Origin: Janthinobacterium sp. PAMC25594
Lineage (GTDB): Bacteria; Pseudomonadota; Gammaproteobacteria; Burkholderiales; Burkholderiaceae_D
DNA: 64,000 bases
Reading direction: 5' to 3'
Assembly: GCF_019443505.1 (NCBI RefSeq)
Contig: NZ_CP080377.1
Coordinates: 1-64,000, forward strand
A model generated the notes under the pieces. The model was not told where the DNA came from and made no database searches. It saw only the letters and a list, made by a program, of their open reading frames with translations. Shown here piece after piece: positions 46,396-57,500 of the stretch. The first letter of the stretch is position 1; each line of letters opens with the position of its first letter. The position numbers and the translations under genes are program-made.

Positions 46396-46905
46396 GAGGA
46401 CGTTGGACGCGCGTGCTCCAGCTCCCGCACTGACGATGGTGTCAGTGCGGGAGATTAATTGGTCGTGTCAAATCATGGCTTGACGTATTTGCTTCGATCA
46501 CCGCAGCGGCACGCTTGCGCCGGACCTGCCTGAATTCAAACCCGACGATACCGTCGCCTTCACCGACGAGTACCTGGCGAACGCGTCGGCACCATCCCCA
46601 AACTTGCTCCCTGCTCCCTGCCGTGCGACGGCGAGCGATGGCGCGTGGCGCCGTCACTGCTGCGGGAAATCATCGATTCAGAACGTAGCGCTTACCGTCA
46701 AATCGACCAGAAACTGCCTGATCGACGCGCCGTTTGTGCATTTGGCGCGCCAAACTCGCCAGGAAAGCGAATCGATGAGCACTTTCTTAATATAAAAAAT
46801 AAAGATGGTCAAGTTGTAGAACGGAACTGTTACAGTGTAGGAACTATTAAATTAATATTTGGCAACTTTGCCGCCCACCGCTGATGATGTGATCGAGAGG
46901 ATCTT
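46396..46905. other. Intergenic region with hairpin and possible gene remnant
   Basis: 510 bp between livF and the TpsB gene. A perfect 13-bp inverted repeat lies at 46422-46453. From about 46480 to 46780 the base composition looks coding, with fragments such as LAPDLPEFKPDDTVAF and LREIIDSERSAYRQIDQKLP in different frames, none with a full open frame. From about 46780 to 46870 it is AT-rich and should contain the TpsB promoter. No family was recognised for the fragments. Confidence 0.45.
46422..46453. terminator. Strong hairpin after livF
   Basis: ctcccgcactgac pairs perfectly with gtcagtgcgggag around a 6-base loop, 27 bp past the livF stop. The following attaatt is only partly T-rich, so it may end transcription weakly or protect the mRNA end. 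Confidence 0.6.
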
Positions 46906-48564
46906 TTGCGCGCCAAACTCCTGCCCCTGACTCTGCTGCTGTTGATCCAGAACGCGTACGCCGTCGATCCCCCCAGCGCCGGCAGCCAGCTGCAGCAGAT
47001 TCCTGTCGCGCCCCAGTTGCCGAAGGCGCCGCCGGCCATCCGCGTGCAGCAGGGCAATGTGCCGGCCACCACGGTGGGCGATACCACGCGCATCACGGTG
47101 CGGCGCCTGCAGGTGACGGCGCCGCCCGTCTTTGCCGAGAGCGAACTGCTCGCGGCCACGGGTTTCGTGCCCGGCAGCGAGCTGACCCTGGGCGAGCTGC
47201 GCGCCATGGCCAGCAAGATTGCCAGCTATTACCAGAACCGCGGCTATTTCCTCGCGCAGGCGTATCTGCCCGCGCAAGATATCCACGATGGCGTCGTCGT
47301 TATCGATGTGCTGCCGGGCCGGTATGGCCAGGTGCAGCTGCGCAACCAGAGCAATCTGTCCGACGGCCTGGCGGGCACGATATTGGCCGGTCTCGACGGG
47401 CAAGTGATTTCCACGCCGCCGCTGGAGCGGCGCTTGCTGCTGCTGTCGGATTTACCTGGCGTGCAGGTCAGCTCGACCCTGGCGCCGGGCGCATCCCTGG
47501 GCGCGTCCGACCTCATCGTCGAGGTGCAGCCGGGATCGCGTTTCAACGGCAGCATCGACGTCGATAACCAGGGCAACCGCTACACGGGCCGCAACCGCAT
47601 CGGCGCCACCTTGAACATCAATGAACTGGCCGGCATCGGCGACGTGGCCAGCGTGCGCGCGTTTACCTCGGCCGACGGCTTGAACTATGGCCGTCTGGCG
47701 TACCAGGGCCAGGCCGGGTTGCTGCGCCTGGGCGGCGCTTACACGTATATGGATTACAAGCTGGGCAAGGAATTTGCCGTGCTCGACGCCAAGGGCACGG
47801 CGAAGATCGCCAGCGCGTATGGCAGTTATCCGCTGATCCGCTCGCGCGGCAGCAACCTGTATGCGCAGGTCAGCTACGACGACAAGACGTTCCAGGACCG
47901 CACGGAATCGACGGGTACGGTCAACGACAAGACGGCCAGCGTGTGGATGCTGAACCTGAACGGCGACGCCAAGGATGGCTGGGGTGGCGGTGGCGTGAGC
48001 ACGTATTCCATCACTTACACCACGGGCAAGATCGCAATCGAGACGCCGCTCGCCTTGCGGCTCGACCAGCTGACGGTGAAGAGCAACGGCCACTTCAACA
48101 AGCTCGCCTTCAACGCGGCGCGCGTGCAAAGCCTGGGCGGCGAGACGAGCTTGTTCGGCAGCCTCAGCGGCCAGGCCGCGTCGAAAAACCTCGATGTCTC
48201 GGAAAAGATGGGCATCGGCGGCGTGGGCGGCGTGCGCGCCTATCCGGGCGGCGAGGCGTATGGCGACCAGGGTTACGTGCTGAATGTGGAATTGCGGCAC
48301 AACTTGCCGGCGTTCACTGCCGTGGCTGGTCAGCTGCAAGTGCTGGCCTTTGCCGACACGGGCAGCGTCAAGCTGAACCGCGACGCGTGGAGCGCCGGCG
48401 AGAACCGCCGCACCCTGAGCGGCGCCGGCGTGGGCGTGACGTGGACGGGCGCCAATGCGCTCGTCCTGAAAGCGTATTACGCGCACAAGCTGGGCAATGC
48501 CAAGGCGACGTCCGCACCGGACTCCGCCGGCCGCTTCTGGCTGCAAGCCGTCAAGTACTTCTAA
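46906..48564 (+). CDS. Two-partner secretion transporter TpsB (ShlB/FhaC family)
   Basis: 552 residues from a TTG with GAGAGG upstream. A signal peptide (LLPLTLLLLIQNAYA) and a Pro/Gln-rich N-terminal helix region come first, then POTRA domains (ITVRRLQVTAPPVFAESELL; YYQNRGYFLAQAYLPAQDIH). The 16-strand outer-membrane barrel follows from about residue 210. VRAYPGGEAYGD matches the VRGY tip of the L6 loop that plugs the pore, and the protein ends in LQAVKYF with terminal Phe. It exports the giant TpsA encoded 31 bp downstream. There is no other secretion gene nearby. Confidence 0.93.
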   Translation: MRAKLLPLTLLLLIQNAYAVDPPSAGSQLQQIPVAPQLPKAPPAIRVQQGNVPATTVGDTTRITVRRLQVTAPPVFAESELLAATGFVPGSELTLGELRAMASKIASYYQNRGYFLAQAYLPAQDIHDGVVVIDVLPGRYGQVQLRNQSNLSDGLAGTILAGLDGQVISTPPLERRLLLLSDLPGVQVSSTLAPGASLGASDLIVEVQPGSRFNGSIDVDNQGNRYTGRNRIGATLNINELAGIGDVASVRAFTSADGLNYGRLAYQGQAGLLRLGGAYTYMDYKLGKEFAVLDAKGTAKIASAYGSYPLIRSRGSNLYAQVSYDDKTFQDRTESTGTVNDKTASVWMLNLNGDAKDGWGGGGVSTYSITYTTGKIAIETPLALRLDQLTVKSNGHFNKLAFNAARVQSLGGETSLFGSLSGQAASKNLDVSEKMGIGGVGGVRAYPGGEAYGDQGYVLNVELRHNLPAFTAVAGQLQVLAFADTGSVKLNRDAWSAGENRRTLSGAGVGVTWTGANALVLKAYYAHKLGNAKATSAPDSAGRFWLQAVKYF

Positions 48565-48595
48565 TTAATACAAGCTCAAAAATCAGGACACCGCC

Positions 48596-51500
48596 ATGAA
48601 CCGCATCTACCGCTCCATCTGGAACCAGGCCACCGGTGCCTACGCCGCCGTGTCCGAAAACGTCAAATCCGCCGGCAAGCGCTCGATGCCAGGATGCAGC
48701 GGGGGCGGCGCGCATTTCGCCTTGACCAGCATGGCGGCGGCGCTGATGATGGGCTACGGCAGTCTGGCGCTGGCCGGGCCGGCGGGCGGCACGGTGGTGG
48801 CGGGGCAGGCGACGATCAACGGCGCGCCCGGTGCCACGGTGATCAGGCAGGGCAGCCAGAACGCCGTCATCAACTGGGCCAGTTTCAATGTCGGCAAGGG
48901 CGAGTCGGTGCAGTTTCAGCAGCCCAACAGCAATGCGGTGGCGCTGAACCGCGTGCTGGGCAGCGATGGCACGACCATCCTCGGCAACTTGTCGGCCAAT
49001 GGCAAGGTGTTTATTGTCAATCCGAACGGCGTGCTGTTCGGCCAGGGCGCATCGGTCAATACGGCCGGCCTGGTGGCTTCGACCTTGGATATTTCGAATA
49101 GCGACTTCATGGCCGGCAAGTACCAATTTAGCGGCAATGGCACGGGTAAAGTCCTGAACCAGGGCTCGATCAGCGCGCCGGGCGGCTATGTGGCCTTGCT
49201 GGGCGCCAACGTGTCGAACGAAGGCACGATCCAGGCACGCCTGGGCTCGGTGGCGCTGGCGGCGGGCCGCGCCATCACGCTGGACGTGGCGGGCGACGGC
49301 TTGCTCAATGTCGCCGTCAACGCGGGCGCCGTGGGTGCTTTGGTCAACAATGGCGGCATGATCCGGGCCGATGGCGGCAGCGTGGTCTTGACGGCGCAGG
49401 CGGCCGGCGACTTGCTGAGAACCGTCGTCAACAACACGGGCGTGATCGAGGCGCAGACGATAGCCACGCGCGGCGGCACGATCAAATTGCTGGGAGACAT
49501 GCAGACCGGCACGGTGAACGCGGGCGGCACGCTGGACGCCAGCGCGCCCGTCAGCGGCAAGGGCGGCTTTATCGATACTTCGGCCGCGCACGTGAAACTC
49601 GATGACGCGCTGAAGGTCACGACGGCATCCAGCCACGGCCTGACCGGCACCTGGCTGATTGACCCGAGCGACTACACCATCGCGGCGACCGGCGGCGACC
49701 AGACCGGCGCGTTTTTTACGAATGCGCTCAAGAGCAGCAGTGTCCAGATTCAGAGCATCTCGGGCGGCAGCGGCGTGCTGGGCGACATCAACGTCAACGA
49801 CACGATTTCGTGGTCGGCCAACCAGCTGAAGTTGACGGCGCAAAACAATATCAACATCAACCAGCCGCTGCGCGGCTCCGGCACGGCCAGCCTGGCGCTG
49901 GAATATGGCCAGGCTAACGTGGCGTCCGGTAACACGAGCAAGTACAACGTCAAGGCCGAGATCGACCTGCCGTCGGGGCTGAACTTCAGCACCAAGCTGG
50001 GCAGCGATACGGTGACGGCGACGACCTATACGGTGATCAACAGCCTGGGCGCGGCCACCAGCACCAGCGGCACCGATTTGCAGGGCCTGAAAAATGCGCT
50101 GAGCGGCTACTTCGTGCTGGGTGCAAATATCGACGCCAGCGGCACGTCGAGCACGGCGGTTTGGGGCGCCAACGGCTTCACGCCGATCGGCACCACCGCC
50201 ACGCCATTCACCGGTCAGTTCGACGGCTTGGGCCATGTCGTGACCGGCTTGACCAGTTCCACCACCGCCTCGGCGGGCCTGGCGGGCCTGTTCGGCTCCA
50301 ATAGCGGCAGCCTGCGCAATATCGGGCTGGTCGCGCCTGTCATCAGCGCCAATATCGTCGCAGCACAAGGCAATATTGCCGGACTGGCCGGTATCAACAG
50401 TGGCACCATCAGCAATGCGTATGTCAGCGGTGGTTCGGTGACGGTCACGACCGGCGCCATCGGCGCCGGCCTCGTCGGACTCAACAGTGGCACAATCAGT
50501 GACAGCTACAACAGCAGCAAGGTCAGCGTCGTGGGGAACTATGACTTCTGGCTGGGGGGGCTGGTTGGCAATACCACCAAAACCAGCAGCATTACCAACA
50601 GCTATAATGCTGGTGATGTGGTGGGCGCGTACACTGCGGGCGGCCTGACTGGTAACAATCTGGGTATTATCAGCAATAGTTTTAATAGCGGCAATGTGTC
50701 AGGAACCAGCAATACAGGGGGGCTAACATCCTATAATCGCGCTACCGGCGTCATCACCAACAGTTTCAATACCGGCACCGTGACGGGCAAAAGCCTGACC
50801 GGCGGTCTGGTCGGCTCCAATGTCGCATCCAGCCAGATCATCAATAGCTATTCGACCGGCGCGGTGAGCAGCGTTGGCCTGGTCGCCACCGGCATCGGTG
50901 GCTTGGTTGGAGGAAACTCAGGCATTATCAAAAACAGTTACGCGACCGGCACGGTAACGGGCGTCACGGCCGTGGGCGGCGTGGTTGGCACCAACACCAG
51001 TGCGGGCTCGATCGTGAATGTGTATTCGTCTGGCGCGGTGAGCCTGCTTCCAGGCGGTTCCGGAGTCCTGGGCGGCGTACTCGGCAGTATCGCTGCCGGC
51101 ACCAGTCCCGTGATCACTGGCGGGTATTACAACACGACCGTGAACTCTGGCATAGCAGGTGTCGGCAATAACGGCGGCCCCAGCACTCCCTCGCTCACTG
51201 GCCTGACATCGACGCAAATGCAAACAGCATCGAATTTCAGCGCCTTTACTTTCACGACCACGACCGGTGCAACGGGCAATAACTGGGTCATGGTCAATAC
51301 CGACGGCTCGCTCAACGGCGCAGGCAACGCGACAGGCGCCACCGGGCCGATGCTGGCGGCCGAGTACAGCAGCAATATCTACTCGTCGCACCAGTTGCAA
51401 TTGATGGCAATGAACCTGGCTGGCAACTACACGCTGAAGCAGGATATCAATGCCGCCGGTACCGGTACCGCCGGCGATGTGTGGAACGGCGCGACCTTCG

Positions 51501-54500
51501 TTCCGGTCGGCACGGGAGCAAGCAGCCCGTTCAGCGGCAGCCTCGACGGCGCCGGCCATACCATTTCGGGCCTGGTGGTGAATCGCCCGAGCACCGACTT
51601 TTCCGGCCTGTTCGGCTATATTTCCAACGGGGCATCCGTGCGCAATGTCGGCCTGGAAGGGGGCAGCATTACGGGCAGGGATTACACGGGCGCCCTGGTG
51701 GGCGCCAATCAGGGAGGCACGGTCAGCGGCAACTTCAGCACGGTCAACGTGACGGGCAACAACTTTGTCGGCGGCCTGGTCGGCAATAGTACGGGCACTA
51801 TCAACAATAACTATGCGTCCGGAGCGGTCACCGGCGTCGATGGCGTGGGTGGCCTGCTCGGCAGCAATGTTGGCTCGGTGATCAATAATTATTCTACTGG
51901 CCAGGTGACCGGCAGCACCAATACCGGTGGTTTGCTGGGCTATAACTTCGGCTCGGGCAGCAGCAATTTCTGGGATGCCACCACCAGTGGCATCGCGACG
52001 AGCGCGACCGGCACCGGCTTGAGCACCGCGCAAATGAAATTGCTGGCCACCTACAGCGGCGCGTCATGGGACCTGTCCGGCGCGTGGATCGTCTACGACA
52101 CGAATACCTATCCCTTGCTGCGCGCCTTCATGACGCCGTTGCAGGTGACGTTTGCCTCGAACGCCAGCAAGACCTATGACGGCACCAATAGCTGGGCGGC
52201 GCCGGGCTACACGTATTCAAACCCGAACGTCTCGCTGTCCGGTACCCTGAATTACGGCGCGGCGGGCAGCGCCGTCAATGCCGGCACCTACGCCATCACG
52301 GCCGGCGGCCTGTATTCAGGCCAGCATGGTTACGCCATCAGTTCCAACCCCACCACCCTGACCATCGACAAGCGCGCCGCGACCCTGAGCGGCGCGACGG
52401 TGGTCAGCCGCGACTATGACGGCACCACGGCCGCCACGCTGTCCGGCGGCTCGCTGTCCGGCGTGCTGTTGCAGGACAGCGGCAACCTCACGTTCAACAC
52501 GGGCGCCTTCGACACGAAGGACGCAGGTACCGGCAAGGCCGTCACGGCGATCTCCACCGGCAGCGCCGGCGGCAACTATATCGTTACGGCGAACGGGCTG
52601 ACCGGCACCATCACGCCGAAAGCGCTGACCTTGTCGGGCCTGGCCGCCACCACCCGGCAATATGACGGTGGCACCACCGCCACCCTGACCGGCGGCACCT
52701 TGAATGGCCTGATCGGCAGCGAAACGCTGAGCCTGGGCGCCACGGGCGGCGTATTCGACGGCAAGAACGCCGGCACCCAAGCGGTGACGTTAACGTTGGG
52801 CACGCTGTCCGATGGCAGCGGCCTGGCCAGCAACTATACGGTGACCGCGCCGACCAACGTTACCGGCACCATCACGGCCAAGACGCTGACCTGGACTAAC
52901 CTGGCGGTGGACAACAAAGAGTACGATGGCAACGCGACGGCCGCCATCAACAAGGGCAGCATCACCGGCCTGGTTAGCGGCGAAACGCTGACCGCAGGTC
53001 CGACGGCCGCGTTTGCCGACCAGAACGCCGGCAATGGCAAGACGGTCACCGTCAGCACCTTGCTGGGCAATGGCGGCGGTGGCGGCCTGGCGTCCAACTA
53101 CACGCTCGCCAATACCTCCGTGACGGCCAATATCACGCCGAAGGCCTTGACGATGACCGGCGCGACGGCCGGCAACAAGGAATACGACGGCACTACAGCA
53201 GCGGTGATTGCCGGCGGTACCCTGATCGGCCTGGTCGGTAAGGAAACGCTCACCCTGGGCACGCTGTCGGGTACCTTCGGCGACAAGAATGCCGGCACCA
53301 ACAAGGCCGTGACGGTCACCGGCGGCAGTTTGAGCGACGGCGGCAACGGCGGTCTGGCCAGCAATTATTCGGTCGGTGCGGTCACTGGCTTGAGCGCCAA
53401 CATCACGCAAAAGGCGCTGACGGTCAGCGGCGTGACCGTTGCCAGCAAGGTCTACGACGGCGACACCAAGGCCACCATTTCGGGCGGTACCCTGAATGGC
53501 CTGGTGATCGGCGAAACCCTGAGCCTGTCCGGCCAGAGCGGCGCATTCAATGACCAGAACGCGGGCAACGGCAAGGCCGTGACGTTGACCGGCGCCTCCC
53601 TCGGCGACGGCACTGGCCTGGCCAGCAACTATACGGTCAGCAACGCCACTGATGCGACCGGCAATATCACGCCGAAGGCGCTGACGGTCACCGGTGCCAG
53701 CGCGGTAACCCGCGTCTATGATGGCACCACTGCCGCGACCCTGGCGGGCGGCGTGCTCGATGGTCTGGTCAGCGGCGAAACATTGACGCTGTCCGGCTTG
53801 AGCGGCGCCTATGCCACCAAGACTGCCGGCAGCGGCAAGGCTGTCACCGTCACCGGTGCCACGCTGGCCGACAATACCGGCGGCCTGGCCAGCAATTACA
53901 CGGTCAGCAATCCGACCAGTGTGACCGGCAACGTCACCAAGGCAAGCATTTCCAGCGTCAGCGGCTTGAGCGCCAGCGACAAGACCTACGATGGCAGCAC
54001 TGCCGCCGTGATTGGCGGCAAGGCCGTCATTACCGGCATGGTGGTTGGCGACGATCTGGCCTTTTCCAGCGCCAGCGGCGCCTTCAGCGACCAGAATGCG
54101 GGCACCGGCAAGACGGTCAATATCTCCGGCATCACACTGACGGGCAACGACCTGGCCAACTATAACTTCACCAATACCAGCGCCACGGCCACCGCCAGCA
54201 TCGCCCGGAAGGCATTGACGGTGATCGGTGCAACAGCCGCTAACCGGGTCTACGACGGCAGCACGGTGGCAGCCATCAGCGGCGGCAGCCTGGACGGCCT
54301 GGTCGGCAAGGAAACCCTGACGCTGACCAGCATGACAGGCCTGTTTGCCGACAAGAATGTCGGCACCGCGAAAGCGGTGACCGTCAGCGGCGCGGCCTTG
54401 ACGGGCGGCGCCAATGGCGGCCTGGCGTCCAACTACACGGTCACCGATGCGACCGGGTTGACGGCCAATATCACCAAGGCCACCATCAGCACCGTCAGCA

Positions 54501-57500
54501 ATATCGTCGCCGACAGCAAGGTCTACGACGCCAATACCAAGGCCACCGTCAGCGCCACCGGCGCAACCTTCAATGGCATGGTCGGCGGCGACAGTCTGTC
54601 GCTGAGCGCCACCAACGCCGCGTTTGCCGACAAGAATGCCGGCGTCGCCAAGACGGTGGCGGTGACCGGCATCGCCCTGGGTGGCACGGACGCGGCCAAC
54701 TACAACCTGAGCAGCACCACCGGCAGCGGCAGTGGCGCGATTACGCCGAAGGCTGTGACGATCACCGGCATGACAGCGGTCAACAAGGTCTATGACGGCA
54801 GCACCAAGGCCAGCGTCTCGGGCGGTGCGATCAGCGGCACCGTCGGCGCGGAAACGCTGGGAGCGACGGGACTGGTGGCCAGGTTCAGCGACAAGGACGT
54901 GGGCAGCGGCAAGACCGTGACCTCGAGCGGCACCACGCTGGTCAACGGCAACAACGGCGGCCTGGCCAGCAATTACACGGTGACCAATCCGACCTTTACG
55001 GCCAATATCACGCCGAAGGCGTTGACGGTGACGGGCATGACGGCCGGTACGCGCGTCTACGATGGCACCACCGCGGCCACCTTGAGCGGCGGCGCCTTGA
55101 GTGGCCTGGTCAGCGGTGAAACGCTGCTGGTCAGCGGTGGCACGGGGGTGTTTGCCGACAAGAACGCCGGCAACGGCAAGACCGTGACGGTCAGTGGCGT
55201 GGGCATTGCCGACGGCACCGGCCTGGCCAGCAATTACACGGTCAGCAATCCGGGCAACGTGACGGGCAACATCATACAAAAAGCGCTGACGATCAGCGGC
55301 ATGAGCGCCAGCGGCAAGGTGTACGATGGAACGGTCGATGCAGTCTTGTCGGGCGGTACCTTACAGGGCCTGGTGAATGACGAAACCATCGCCATCACCG
55401 GCAAGACCGGCGTATTTACCGACAAGAACGCCGGCTTGGGCAAAGACGTGCGTGTGCAAAGCCTGGAGTTGACCAACGGTACCGGATTGGCCAGCAATTA
55501 TTCCGTCAGCGTGCCGATGGACATGAAGGCCGACATTGCGCAGAAAGCACTGGTGGTCGGTAACGTAACAGCACTCGACAAAACCTATGATGGCACGGCC
55601 GGCGCCAGTTTTACGGGCGGCACCCTGTCTGGTTTTGTCAAGGATGAAACGGTCGGCTTGGGCAGTCTTGCCGGCAAGTTTGCCGACCAGAATGCAGGCA
55701 GCGGCAAGGATGTGAGCATCACCGGCGGTACGCTGAGCGATGGCGCCAATGGCGGACTGGCCAGTAACTATATCGTCGCCAGCAGCGCTGGCCTGAAAGC
55801 CAGCATCAGCCAAAAATCGTTGACGGTAAGTGGCGTGACGGCTGGCAACAAGACCTATGATGGCAGCGACAAGGCAAGCTTGACCGGTGGCGTGTTGAAT
55901 GGCCTGGTGGGCACAGAAACCTTGACCTTGTCGGGCCAGAGCGGTGCATTCAGCGACAAGAACGCGGGCCTCGGCAAGGACGTGACGGTCAGCGGCGCCA
56001 CACTGGGCAATGCGGGATCGGGCGCCACGGCTGGCCTGGCCAGCAATTACACGGTCAGCAATGCGACCGGCGTGAAAGCCGATATCGCGCAGAAACAGCT
56101 GACGGTCGGTGGGATTGCCGCAGACAACAAGGTCTACGATGGCGGCACCGTTGCGGCGCTCGATACCGGCAGTGCGACATTCGGCGGGCTGGTCACGGGC
56201 GACAGCTTGAATGCATCGGCCAGCGGCGCCTTCAGCGACAAAAACGCGGCGGCCGGCAAGACCGTCAATATCAGCGGTATCGTGCTCGGTGGCGTGGACG
56301 CGGGCAACTACACGCTCGACAGCACCACGGCCACCGCCACGGCCGACATCACGGCCAAGGCCCTGACGGTGACGGGCCAGCTGGCCGGCAATAAAGTCTA
56401 CGACGGCAATGCACAAGCCAGCCTGTCCGGCGGTACCTTGAGCGGCCTGGTGGGTAGCGAAACCCTGGGCATTGCGGGTCAAACTGCCGTGTTCAGCGAC
56501 AAGAACGCGGCCACCGCCAAGGCGGTGACGGTGACGGGTACAACGCTGGTCGATACGGCCAGTGGCCTGGCTAGCAACTATACGGTCGGCAATCCGACGG
56601 GCTTGACGGCCAGCATCACGGCCAAGGCCCTGACGGTGACGGGCCAGCAGGCCGGCAATAAAGTCTACGACGGCAATACGACGGCGCAATTGTCCAGCGG
56701 CGTGCTGGCGGGCCTAGTAGCGGGCGAAAGCCTGGGACTGGCCGGCCAGACGGCAAGCTTTGCCGACAAGAACGCGGCCAATGGCAAAACCGTGACGGTG
56801 ACGGGCACGACCCTGGTCGATACCAGTACCGGCCTGGCCAGCAACTATACGGTCAGCAACCCGACCGGCCTGACAGCCAGCATCACGGCCAAGGCCTTGA
56901 CAGTAAGCGGCCAACTGGCCGGCAATAAGGTCTATGACGGCAATGTGCAAGCCAACCTGTCCGGCGGTACCTTGAACGGCCTGGTGGGCAGCGAAACCCT
57001 GGGCATTGCGGGTCAAACTGCCGTGTTCAGCGACAAGAACGCGGCCACCGCCAAGGCGGTGACGGTGACGGGTACAACGCTGGTCGATACGGCCAGCGGT
57101 CTGGCCAGCAACTATACGGTCGGCAATCCGACGGGCTTAACGGCCAGCATCACAGCCAAGGCCTTGACAGTAAGCGGCCAGCTGGCCGGCAATAAAGTCT
57201 ATGACGGCAATGCGCAAGCCAGCCTGTCCGGCGGTGTGTTGAGCGGCCTGGTGGGTAGCGAAACCCTGGGCCTTGGCGGCCAGACGGCGGTGTTCAGCGA
57301 CAAGAACGCGGCCAATGGCAAAACCGTGACGGTGAAGGGCACGACCCTGGTCGATACCAGTACCGGCCTGGCCAGCAACTACACGGTCAGCAACCCGACC
57401 GGCTTGACGGCCAGCATCACGGCCAAGGCATTGACGGTGACCGGCCAACTGGCCGGTAATAAAGTCTACGACGGCAATGCACAAGCCAGCCTGTCCGGCG

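Noticed and set aside
52790..55279. An 829-codon open frame and several others antisense to the adhesin repeats
   Set aside because: They repeat because the sense modules repeat. Their composition (Arg, Ala, His, Gln) is typical of shadow frames and no start signal or motif was found.
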